A stretch of 22,159 nt of DNA. Origin: Candidatus Omnitrophota bacterium (GTDB lineage: Bacteria; Omnitrophota; Gorgyraeia; 2-01-FULL-45-10). Below, piece by piece: positions 1 to 5,578 of this stretch. The number at the start of each line of letters is the position of its first letter. Positions within the stretch are counted from its first letter, which is position 1. The notes under the pieces are model-generated. The model saw nothing but the letters and a program-made list of their open reading frames with translations. It made no database searches and was not told the DNA's origin. Location of the stretch: contig JAUYPN010000004.1 in the NCBI GenBank assembly GCA_030695725.1, positions 1 to 22,159 on the forward strand, written 5' to 3'. The position numbers and the translations under genes are program-made.

Positions 1-53
1 AAGATATATCATTTAACCTATACGCTGTCCTCGTATTAGGATGTGTTCTCGGG

Positions 54-86
54 GAGCCGAATGACCGAAATGGTCACGTTCGGTTC
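54..86 (+). ncRNA. Group II intron domain V (catalytic hairpin)
   Basis: This 33-nt hairpin begins GAGCCGAAT and ends ACGTTCGGTTC, closely matching the classical domain V pattern GAGCCGTAT...ACGTACGGTTC. The AGC catalytic triad is at 55-57. The lower stem pairs GAGCCGAA with TTCGGTTC, an AC/CG bulge follows, and the upper stem GACC/GGTC (62-65 with 71-74 region) closes a GAAA-type loop. The T-to-A change at position 7 of the motif is matched by the complementary change on the other arm, so pairing is preserved. Confidence 0.8.
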
Positions 87-89
87 TGA

Positions 90-135
90 GAGGGGCATTA
101 AATAACCATGGAGGTTACAAAGGATGTCTACTCAC
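90..135 (+). ncRNA. Group II intron domain VI with bulged branch-point A
   Basis: GAG (90-92) pairs with CTC (131-133) and GGGCAT (93-98) pairs with ATGTCT (124-129, including G-U pairs), leaving A130 bulged as the expected lariat branch point. A distal stem TAACC (103-107)/GGTTA (113-117) closes a 5-nt loop. The element ends in AC at 134-135, five nucleotides after the bulged A. This is slightly shorter than the usual 7-8, so the exact splice site is uncertain. Confidence 0.65.
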
Positions 136-548
136 AAAATAAGCTTTTGCCTGCGAAGCCGCAAAGTATTCCACTCACGCCAATAACGCTGCCAGTGCCG
201 CCGGTCCCCGCGAAAAACATGACAAGGCACGCTGTTAAGGCCCATAGCAGTAGAGTCATAAGAAGGGCCCGCGCCGAGTTTATCGCGATGAGATCGAGGA
301 TTTTGAAGCCCCTCGAAGAGAAGATCAAGGGCCTGGAGGATAAGATAGTCGTTTCCGAGGCCAGAATGGCGGCCGTGAACGAAGAATTGACAAAGGCCTC
401 GACAAAAGGCGGTCTCGGGGCCATCCGAAGGAGCGAACTGTCGCGAGAACTGAAAGAACTGGCGGAAAAGATCGATTCCTGTTATTCCCAACTCGACGCG
501 GCGATGAAAACATACGACGCCGAGAAGAAAAAATATAGTGACGGATGA
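108..548 (+). CDS. ABC-F-like C-terminal coiled-coil fragment; 3' exon of intron-interrupted gene
   Basis: The frame is open from the ATG at 108 to the TGA at 546-548 (146 codons), but that ATG lies in the loop of intron domain VI and the real exon probably begins near 136. The protein has a Pro-rich linker (about residues 15-36), a basic stretch, then a long charged coiled coil (about 52-142) containing 'RARAEFIAMRSRILKPLEEKI'-like text (here split: RARAEFIAMRSR, ILKPLEEKI). This resembles the linker and C-terminal domain that follow the second ATPase domain of ABC-F (Uup/EttA-type) ribosome-associated proteins. No ATPase motif is present, so most of the gene would lie upstream of the intron. 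It might be restored by splicing, or be a dead fragment; GAGGGG at 90-95 is only a distant Shine-Dalgarno for the 108 ATG. Family call is from pattern resemblance, moderate confidence. Confidence 0.5.
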   Translation: MEVTKDVYSQNKLLPAKPQSIPLTPITLPVPPVPAKNMTRHAVKAHSSRVIRRARAEFIAMRSRILKPLEEKIKGLEDKIVVSEARMAAVNEELTKASTKGGLGAIRRSELSRELKELAEKIDSCYSQLDAAMKTYDAEKKKYSDG

Positions 549-558
549 ATCAGGATAA

Positions 559-573
559 TTTAACCAGGTTAAA
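559..573. repeat. Perfect 15-bp palindrome between genes
   Basis: TTTAACC-A-GGTTAAA has 7-bp arms around one central base, just after the ABC-F-like fragment. It is AT-rich and lacks a following T-run, so it looks more like an operator or dimeric protein site than a strong terminator. No binding protein is assigned. Confidence 0.4.
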
Positions 574-613
574 AGCCCTTATTCTAAGTAAGGTGTTTGT
601 AATGCCTTAAGGG

Positions 614-649
614 TGTCATTTTAGTTGTCATTTAGGTTGTTATTCTATA
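614..649 (+). repeat. Three tandem 12-bp direct repeats
   Basis: TGTCATT, TGTCATT and TGTTATT start at 614, 626 and 638, exactly 12 bp apart; the 12-bp units are TGTCATTTTAGT, TGTCATTTAGGT and TGTTATTCTATA. The array overlaps the predicted promoter of the SPFH gene, so it may be a set of activator or repressor sites. Confidence 0.4.
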
Positions 650-653
650 AAAT
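625..653 (+). promoter_or_regulatory. Candidate sigma-70-type promoter for the SPFH gene
   Basis: A -35-like TTGTCA (625-630) and a -10-like TAAAAT (648-653) are separated by 17 bp, with the SPFH start codon about 80 bp downstream. The gene has a strong Shine-Dalgarno, AAAGGAGG, at 721-728. Confidence 0.4.
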
Positions 654-671
654 AGGCTTGGGATAAGAGAT

Positions 672-703
672 AAGGTGCTGTCCCCTGTTTCCGTTCTGTT
701 TCC
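672..703. repeat. GGTGCTGTCCCC-type intergenic repeat piece
   Basis: AAGGTGCTGTCCCC (672-685) is followed by CTGTTTCC twice (685-692 and 696-703). GGTGC(C)TGTCCCC-like words recur between genes in many bacterial genomes and often flank REP-associated transposases. Only one copy is visible here, so this is a resemblance only. Confidence 0.25.
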
Positions 704-735
704 ATTTACGATATACAAAAAAAGGAGGAAATTTT

Positions 736-1626
736 ATGGCGATCTTAGGCGTTTTAATTATCGCGGCAATAGTCATTTTTTTATTGGGCATCAGGATAGT
801 GCGCCCCACGCACAGAGGTTTGATCGAACGATTAGGTAAATATAACCGTTTTGCCAATATGGGTTTTAACTGGATCATTCCCGTGATCGAAGTTCTCTAT
901 CAGGTCAATATAACGGAGCAGATGGTCGATGCCGAGCCCCAGGAGATAATCACCAACGATAATCTGAATGCCAAGGTCGACGCCCAGGTATATTTTAAAG
1001 TGAAGGCCGATGAGGCGAGCGTTAAAAATTGCCAATACAGCGTAAATAATTACCAGTACCAGATAGTGAACCTGGCCCGCACGACCTTAAGGAATATCAT
1101 AGGCACACTCACCCTTAAATCCGCCAACAGCGAAAGAGGCAAGATCAATGCCGAACTGCATAAGACCCTTTGCGACGAGACCGCGAGCTGGGGCCTGGAG
1201 ATAGTGAGGACCGAGCTGAAAGAGATCGACCCTCCTAAAGATGTCCAGGAGACGATGAATAAAGTGGTCAAGGCGGAGAATGAGAAGATCTCCGCGATAG
1301 ATTTCGCCACAGCTACCGAGACCGTTGCCGACGGGCAGAAGAGGGCGGAGATCAAGAAAGCGGAGGGCGTGAGGCAGGCGTCCATCCTGCAGGCGGAGGG
1401 CGAAAAGCGGGCGCGTATCCTGCAGGCGGAGGGCGAGAGCGAAGCGATAAAATTAGTAAATGAGGCCGCGGAAAAGTTTTTTGTCGGCAACGCTCAGGTT
1501 TTGAGGAAGCTCGAGGCGGTGGAGAAGTCCCTTAAGGACAACGCGAAAATAGTCGTCCCGGCGAATACGGAACTAGTGAATGTGATAGGCGAGATGGCCG
1601 GAATATTGCCGGTAAAGAGGCCATAA
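736..1626 (+). CDS. SPFH/band-7 domain membrane protein (stomatin/QmcA-like)
   Basis: A 296-residue SPFH protein. One N-terminal membrane segment (about residues 2-19) is followed by the band-7 domain (about 22-180, with 'VRPTHRGLIERLGKY' near the start). Then comes an Ala/Glu-rich coiled coil with an 11-residue repeat (QAEGEKRARIL/QAEGESEAIKL, about 207-240). At DNA level the repeat is an identical 20-bp word at 1384-1403 and 1417-1436, 33 bp apart. SPFH proteins oligomerise into membrane-associated rings or cages and organise microdomains or partner proteases. The length fits QmcA/stomatin relatives. No NfeD-type or FtsH protease partner is adjacent. The start is decided by AAAGGAGG 7 nt upstream. 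Family call is firm; the cellular role is not determined. Confidence 0.9.
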   Translation: MAILGVLIIAAIVIFLLGIRIVRPTHRGLIERLGKYNRFANMGFNWIIPVIEVLYQVNITEQMVDAEPQEIITNDNLNAKVDAQVYFKVKADEASVKNCQYSVNNYQYQIVNLARTTLRNIIGTLTLKSANSERGKINAELHKTLCDETASWGLEIVRTELKEIDPPKDVQETMNKVVKAENEKISAIDFATATETVADGQKRAEIKKAEGVRQASILQAEGEKRARILQAEGESEAIKLVNEAAEKFFVGNAQVLRKLEAVEKSLKDNAKIVVPANTELVNVIGEMAGILPVKRP

Positions 1627-1660
1627 TTGATAGCGTAGATCAGGAGACCTAATTTAACAT

Positions 1661-2881
1661 ATGCCAAAAAAATTGCCCTTTTTAAAGACGAGCGGCCAGA
1701 AAATAGTGGATGAATCCGGTAAGCGGATAATCCTTAAAGGCGTAAATCTCGGCGGCTGGCTCATGATGGAAGGGTACATGTTCGGAGGCAGGAATATCCC
1801 GGAGCATGATTTCAGGAACTCTTTTGGTAATGCGCTCGGGATAGACGCCCTGGAGGATTTTACGAGGTCGTTCCGCGACTCTTTTATTCAGGAAGACGAC
1901 ATCAGGACGATCAAGAGCTGGGGGGCCAACTGCATAAGGCTGCCGTTCAACTATCGATTGATAGAACAAGAGGAGCGCCCCTATAGCCTGAACGAAGGGG
2001 GCTTGAGCTATTTAGACAAGGCGGTCAAGTGGTGTGAAAAACACGGCATATACTGCATATTGGATCTTCACGCCGCACCCGGCGCGCAGAACGACGCGTG
2101 GCATTCGGATTCTTACGGGAAACAGGAGCTCTTCTCAAGTGAAACCAACAAGGACCGCTATCTGAGACTGTGGTTCTTTCTTGCGGACCGGTATAGGGAC
2201 TCGAGCGCCGTCGCCGGTTACGATGTCTTGAACGAACCCGTTGTGGGCATCCTGGAAGAGAACCGGGTGAGGGATCTTTATGAAAACGTCACCGGGGAGA
2301 TACGCGGTACCGACAAGAAGCATATAATATTTCTGGAAGGGAACGTCTGGGCGCAGAGGCTGGAGTTTTTAGGCAAGCCCAAGGACGATAATACCGCATA
2401 CAGCGTACACTGCTATGCGCCCCTCGATTTTACGCATAACTTTGAAGCGGATACCCGTTATCCCGGGAAATTTTACAATCTAATGTGGGACAGGAAGATG
2501 CTTGATTTTATTGCAAGAGCTTACGATGATTTTGCGAAGAGGGTCCGGGTGCCTCTCTTTCTGGGGGAGTTCGGCGTGAACGCGCGCGGCGGCAATTACG
2601 GTGAGGGCGAATGGGTGCGCGACGTGCTCTCGATGTCCGAAAAATATGATATTAGCTGGACTTACTGGACTTACAAGACGATCGCAAATTATGCGTATCC
2701 CGACGGGATATACAGGTACACAGGCAACCCAGCGTGGGTCAACCGTCAGGGGCCTGTGGCAGGACTGGAGACATTCGCATCTGTCTGGCCGAAGGAGAAG
2801 GGAAGCATGATCTACTCCTGGCGGACGGAGAATTTCAAACGCAACGATCACGTATTCTCGGTTTTGAAAGAGTTTTTGTAA
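1661..2881 (+). CDS. Glycoside hydrolase family 5 (cellulase/exo-beta-1,3-glucanase-like)
   Basis: A 406-residue protein with GH5 hallmarks: 'GVNLGGWL' (27-34), R93 in 'CIRLPFNY', 'LDLHAAPG' (134-141), the acid/base E192 in 'DVLNEP' (188-193), H250/Y252, and the nucleophile E303 in 'FLGEFG' (300-305), with 'SWTYWTYK' (332-339) giving the conserved Trp. The order and spacing match retaining beta-glycosidases of clan A; the opening is similar to fungal exo-1,3-glucanase-like members. Substrate (cellulose, beta-1,3-glucan, other) cannot be read from sequence. No signal peptide or binding module is seen, so the enzyme appears intracellular, which is unusual for a polymer-degrading GH5. It starts 34 bp after the SPFH gene and could be cotranscribed; the Shine-Dalgarno is weak. 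Confidence 0.9.
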   Translation: MPKKLPFLKTSGQKIVDESGKRIILKGVNLGGWLMMEGYMFGGRNIPEHDFRNSFGNALGIDALEDFTRSFRDSFIQEDDIRTIKSWGANCIRLPFNYRLIEQEERPYSLNEGGLSYLDKAVKWCEKHGIYCILDLHAAPGAQNDAWHSDSYGKQELFSSETNKDRYLRLWFFLADRYRDSSAVAGYDVLNEPVVGILEENRVRDLYENVTGEIRGTDKKHIIFLEGNVWAQRLEFLGKPKDDNTAYSVHCYAPLDFTHNFEADTRYPGKFYNLMWDRKMLDFIARAYDDFAKRVRVPLFLGEFGVNARGGNYGEGEWVRDVLSMSEKYDISWTYWTYKTIANYAYPDGIYRYTGNPAWVNRQGPVAGLETFASVWPKEKGSMIYSWRTENFKRNDHVFSVLKEFL

Positions 2882-2895
2882 GGAAGTGTTTGTTC

Positions 2896-2948
2896 CGAAT
2901 TTTAATCGGGCAGTCGGGTTTCTTTGAAAACCTTTGTGCCAAAATTCG
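2896..2948 (+). terminator. Possible terminator-like nested hairpin after the GH5 gene
   Basis: CGAATTTT (2896-2903) pairs with AAAATTCG (2941-2948), enclosing a small hairpin GGTTT (2917-2921)/AAACC (2928-2932). It lies 15 bp after the GH5 stop. A second short inverted repeat, GTTTGC (2953-2958)/GCAAAC (2974-2979), abuts the tRNA. AT-rich outer stem and no clear U-tract, so this is tentative. Confidence 0.3.
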
Positions 2949-2979
2949 AAACGTTTGCCTGAAGAGATAGGTTGCAAAC

Positions 2980-3069
2980 GGAGAGATCGCCTAGTCCGGT
3001 TTATGGCGCGCGCTTGGAAAGCGCGTAGACCGAAAGGTCTCGAGAGTTCAAATCTCTCTCTCTCCGCCA
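2980..3069 (+). tRNA. tRNA-Ser (anticodon GGA), CCA encoded
   Basis: A full cloverleaf of 90 nt. The acceptor stem is GGAGAGA (2980-2986) with TCTCTCC (3059-3065). The D stem is GCC/GGC (2989-2991/3005-3007). The anticodon stem is CGCGC/GCGCG (3009-3013/3021-3025) with loop TTGGAAA, anticodon GGA at 3016-3018. The long class II variable arm is AGACC-GAAA-GGTCT (3027-3040). The T arm is GAGAG-TTCAAAT-CTCTC (3042-3058), the discriminator is G3066 and CCA is at 3067-3069. It decodes UCC/UCU serine codons. Confidence 0.97.
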
Positions 3070-3121
3070 TCCCCCATAGTTTTGCTGTTGAGAAGTAGCA
3101 GGCAAAACTGGCATGGGGGAT
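3069..3121. repeat. Structured hairpin repeat A, abutting tRNA-Ser
   Basis: Outer stem ATCCCCCAT (3069-3077)/ATGGGGGAT (3113-3121) and inner stem AGTTTTGC (3078-3085)/GCAAAACT (3102-3109) are separated by a 3-nt bulge (GGC, 3110-3112) on the 3' side; the loop is 16 nt. All 17 pairs are Watson-Crick. Its first base is the last base of the tRNA CCA. See hairpin B for the matching architecture. It could serve as a tRNA terminator but lacks a U-tract. Confidence 0.75.
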
Positions 3122-3173
3122 GCTCCCGCGCTTAGATTTGCAGTCGTATCCGGCAGGCAAATCTGCGGGAGCA
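3121..3173. repeat. Structured hairpin repeat B, tandem with A
   Basis: Outer stem TGCTCCCG (3121-3128)/CGGGAGCA (3166-3173), inner stem AGATTTGC (3134-3141)/GCAAATCT (3157-3164), loop of 15 nt. Size (53 bp), inner-stem sequence and the CAGGCAAA word on the 3' arm match hairpin A. The one inner-stem difference (T:A against A:T at the third pair) is compensated on both arms. The outer stems are unrelated in sequence. The 124 bp from 3174 to the next gene hold nothing else I can identify besides the ino1 Shine-Dalgarno. Confidence 0.75.
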
Positions 3174-3297
3174 AGCGTCGGCTGGTTCGAATTGGTTGCG
3201 CTCGCGTCCGCCAAATTTTGCTTTAAGTAACGTATAGTTCGCCGTAGTTTGGAGCTGGCGAAAAACTGTCCCGAAGCCTAAAAAGGAGCGTTAAGCT

Positions 3298-4401
3298 ATG
3301 GGTAAGATAAGAGTTGCGATCATCGGGGTAGGCAATTGCGCCTCTTCGCTGGTACAGGGCGTGGAATATTATAAGGATGCGAAGGACAAAGACTTCGTTC
3401 CCGGATTGATGCACGTCGATCTGGGGGGTTATCATATAAACGACATCGAGTTCTCCGCCGCTTTTGACATCGATAAGAACAAAGTCGGAAAAGATTTAAG
3501 CGAAGCCATCTATATGAAGCCGAATAATACCAAAGTCTTCGCCAAAGTTCCCCGCTTAGGCGTGAAAGTCCACCGCGGCATGACCCATGACAGCCTCGGT
3601 AAATACCTATCGAAGATCATCACGAAAGCCCCCGGCAAGACCGACGATGTATGCGGCATATTAAAGAAGACGAAGACGGATGTGGTCATCAACTATCTTC
3701 CCGTCGGTTCGGAAGAGGCGACCAAATGGTACGTGGAGCAGGTATTGAACTCCGGATGCGCCTTCGTCAACTGCGTGCCCGTCTTTATCGCCCGCGAGGA
3801 GTACTGGCAGAACCGTTTTAAGGAAAAGAGGCTGCCGGTCATAGGAGACGATATAAAGTCGCAGGTGGGCGCCACGATACTGCACAGGGTGCTGACAAAT
3901 CTCTTTTTGGACAGAGGCATGCCGATAGTCCATACTTATCAGCTCAATACCGGCGGTAACACGGACTTTCTGAATATGAAAGAGGAGGAGCGTCTTTCAT
4001 CGAAGAAGATATCAAAGACGAACGCCGTCGTCTCTCAGATACAGAACAGAGGCATGAGCATACACAAGGACAATGTACATATCGGGCCGAGCGATTACGT
4101 CCCCTGGCAGAAAGATAATAAGCTCTGTTTTCTGCGCATAGAGAGCCTGCAATTTGGGGATATCCCCATGAATCTGGAATGCCGCCTTTCAGTGGAGGAC
4201 TCTCCCAATTCCGCCGGCGTCGTGATAGACGCGATCCGTTGCGCGAAGATAGCGCTGGATAACGGCATATCGGGCGCGCTCCCGGGGCCGTGCGCATATC
4301 TGAAAAAATCGCCGCCCGTGCAGTACGACGATAATACGGCCAGATCCATGATGGAAGAGTTCATCTCTACCTATGGAAAGAAAAAAGGAAAGAAGAAGTA
4401 A
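3298..4401 (+). CDS. ino1: Inositol-3-phosphate synthase (myo-inositol-1-phosphate synthase)
   Basis: A 367-residue enzyme converting glucose 6-phosphate to 1D-myo-inositol 3-phosphate with catalytic NAD+. The N-terminal Rossmann motif is 'IIGVGNCAS' (8-16). Family motifs follow in order: 'INYLPVGSE' (131-139), 'GDDIKSQVGAT' (183-193), 'NTGGNTDF' (217-224), 'SKKISKTNA' (235-243), 'GPSDYVPW' (263-270) and 'LPGPCAYLKKSPP' (328-340). The length matches the short archaeal/actinobacterial type rather than the about 500-residue eukaryotic type. The start is supported by AAAAAGGAG about 10 nt upstream. It heads a run of nine genes, and the next gene (8-nt gap) is a PIP-synthase-like transferase that would consume its product, which supports a role in inositol lipid synthesis. 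Confidence 0.95.
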   Translation: MGKIRVAIIGVGNCASSLVQGVEYYKDAKDKDFVPGLMHVDLGGYHINDIEFSAAFDIDKNKVGKDLSEAIYMKPNNTKVFAKVPRLGVKVHRGMTHDSLGKYLSKIITKAPGKTDDVCGILKKTKTDVVINYLPVGSEEATKWYVEQVLNSGCAFVNCVPVFIAREEYWQNRFKEKRLPVIGDDIKSQVGATILHRVLTNLFLDRGMPIVHTYQLNTGGNTDFLNMKEEERLSSKKISKTNAVVSQIQNRGMSIHKDNVHIGPSDYVPWQKDNKLCFLRIESLQFGDIPMNLECRLSVEDSPNSAGVVIDAIRCAKIALDNGISGALPGPCAYLKKSPPVQYDDNTARSMMEEFISTYGKKKGKKK

Positions 4402-4409
4402 ATCTTGAA

Positions 4410-5000
4410 ATGGCTGATCCTTTAGGGAAATATATCCGCGCAATAGCAAAATATCCGGGCGCGATCCTTGCGAAGACGAAGATAACGCCCGACCAGGTGA
4501 CGGTCTTGGGCCTCTTGGCCAATTGCGCTGTCGCTTATTTTATCGCCCGGGGGAATTTAAACTTTTTTGTGATGGGCATCCTGATATGGGCCGCCGGTTT
4601 CTTCGACGCTTTGGATGGCAGCCTGGCCCGCCACACCGGCCGCGTTACGAAATTCGGCAATTTTTTTGATTCAGTCATCGATCGCTACTCGGACTCCGTT
4701 ATATATCTTGGGATATTAGTCTATTTTTTAGGATCGGGTCACGCGAATTACGCAATATTGGTTGCGGTGGCGATGATGGGATCTCTGGCGGTAAGCTATG
4801 TGAGAGCAAAAGCGGAATCGCTCGGCTTGGAATGCGAAGTCGGGCTTATGGGACGCACAGCAAGGATAGTTCTTCTCGGAGCCGCCTTCTGCATAGGGCA
4901 GGCCTTCTGGGGACTTTTGATAATCGCGGTCCTGGCCCATCTGACGGTGCTCCAGAGGATACTCCATGTTCGTGATAAGCTTATCAAAAAAAACCGATGA
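4410..5000 (+). CDS. CDP-alcohol phosphatidyltransferase, phosphatidylinositol-phosphate synthase-like
   Basis: A 196-residue multispanning membrane enzyme with the full catalytic signature D-x2-D-G-x2-A-R-x8-G-x3-D-x3-D: D66, D69, G70, A73, R74, G83, D87, D91. The later part, 'SYVRAKAESLGLECEVG' (129-145) followed by 'GRTAR' (148-152), resembles the same region of mycobacterial PgsA1-type PIP synthases (there 'YVKARAE...ERPER'), where basic residues hold inositol phosphate. Known family reaction: CDP-diacylglycerol (or CDP-archaeol) plus inositol 3-phosphate gives phosphatidylinositol phosphate and CMP. The adjacent inositol-phosphate synthase supports that acceptor over glycerol 3-phosphate. 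Its stop overlaps the next start (ATGA at 4997-5000). Superfamily certain, substrate likely. Confidence 0.85.
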   Translation: MADPLGKYIRAIAKYPGAILAKTKITPDQVTVLGLLANCAVAYFIARGNLNFFVMGILIWAAGFFDALDGSLARHTGRVTKFGNFFDSVIDRYSDSVIYLGILVYFLGSGHANYAILVAVAMMGSLAVSYVRAKAESLGLECEVGLMGRTARIVLLGAAFCIGQAFWGLLIIAVLAHLTVLQRILHVRDKLIKKNR

Positions 5001-5578
5001 TTAAATTCATATTCATGTGCCTCTGGTATCTGCTCCCTGCCGCTTTAGGAAACCATACCGCTTCCTGCGGTAATAGGATATGGCTGCCGGTAATACTCAA
5101 GAATGGCTTGGCAAAACTTGCCCGTCCGGTAGATTTTGGAGTCCAATGGCGTGGCAGGGAAATATTCGGAAATAATAAGACGTGGCGGGGATTATTGGTC
5201 GGGACCATAGCGGGAGTGCTTACGGCCGGTGTCCAGGCGATTCTCTTCTTCAATACCGGTTTTTTTAAGATCAATACCCTGATCGATTACGGAAAGATCG
5301 ATTTTATCCTGCTGGGAGCTCTTATGGGCGGCGGGGCGCTCATAGGAGATCTGGTAAAGAGCTTCATAAAGAGAAGGCTTGACGTGCCGCCCGGCAAACC
5401 CTGGTTCCCGTGGGACCAGTTCGATTGGATAGCGGGCGCCATGCTTTTAAGTTCGATCGTATACGTTCCTCCGGCAAGGGTCGCGGCAGTTACGGCATTA
5501 TTGTATGTAGGCGTTCATCTCTGCTCCGACCGCGTTGTCTGCCGTATGGGAATAAAGAGAAGAGAGGAAGTGAATTGA
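4997..5578 (+). CDS. CarS/DUF46-type CTP:lipid-phosphate cytidylyltransferase
   Basis: A 193-residue membrane protein that looks like CDP-archaeol synthase (CarS) rather than ordinary CdsA. Motifs: 'PVDFG' (44-48), 'GREIFGNNKTWRG' (53-65), 'GALIGDLVKSFIKRRL' (113-128), 'PPGKP' (131-135) and 'DQFDWIAG' (140-147). The family activates a lipid phosphate with CTP to give CDP-lipid, the substrate of the preceding transferase. In archaea the lipid is digeranylgeranylglyceryl phosphate. Here two acyltransferases follow, so phosphatidic acid is the more likely substrate. About four to five hydrophobic segments. The canonical N-terminal 'PAN' is replaced by 'PAALGNH', a possible sign of divergence. 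Start ATGA overlap with the upstream gene; stop overlaps the next start (TTGA). Confidence 0.85.
   Translation: MIKFIFMCLWYLLPAALGNHTASCGNRIWLPVILKNGLAKLARPVDFGVQWRGREIFGNNKTWRGLLVGTIAGVLTAGVQAILFFNTGFFKINTLIDYGKIDFILLGALMGGGALIGDLVKSFIKRRLDVPPGKPWFPWDQFDWIAGAMLLSSIVYVPPARVAAVTALLYVGVHLCSDRVVCRMGIKRREEVN

Larger units (their letters stand above)
1..135 (+). mobile_element. 3' end of a group II intron (left part outside window)
   Basis: Domain V (54-86) and domain VI (90-135) occur in the right order and spacing for the end of a group II self-splicing intron. The rest of the intron, including any reverse transcriptase/maturase gene, would lie left of the window. Bases 1-53 show no maturase reading frame that I recognise and would be the tail of domain IV. 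The 3' splice site is most likely after the AC at 134-135; the AT at 139-140 is an alternative. The sequence after it reads as coding sequence (see 108-548), so the intron seems to sit inside a gene. The call rests on recognising the conserved domain V primary sequence and a foldable domain VI. Confidence 0.75.

Noticed and set aside
1384..1436. 20-bp direct repeat as a mobile or regulatory element
   Set aside because: It encodes the 11-residue coiled-coil repeat of the SPFH protein and is explained by protein structure.
3069..3173. CRISPR array or integron cassette array
   Set aside because: There are only two units, they are hairpins with unrelated outer stems rather than identical repeats with spacers, and no integrase, cas genes or attC core sites are visible.
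3174..3212. Second tRNA-like 3' half (GGTTCGAATT ... GTCCGCCA)
   Set aside because: The T-loop-like word is present but the flanking bases cannot form a T stem, and no acceptor 5' strand or anticodon arm is found.
2480..3214. Long minus-strand frame across the tRNA-Ser gene (containing MAERERFELSRPFGLRAFQ)
   Set aside because: It is the reverse complement of tRNA-Ser plus the two hairpins and the GH5 3' end, a well-known kind of false protein from class II tRNA antisense.
5410..5574. N-terminal extension of the first PlsC gene
   Set aside because: It overlaps the well-supported cytidylyltransferase in another frame; the TTG at 5575 with GAGGAAG and TTGA overlap is the better start.
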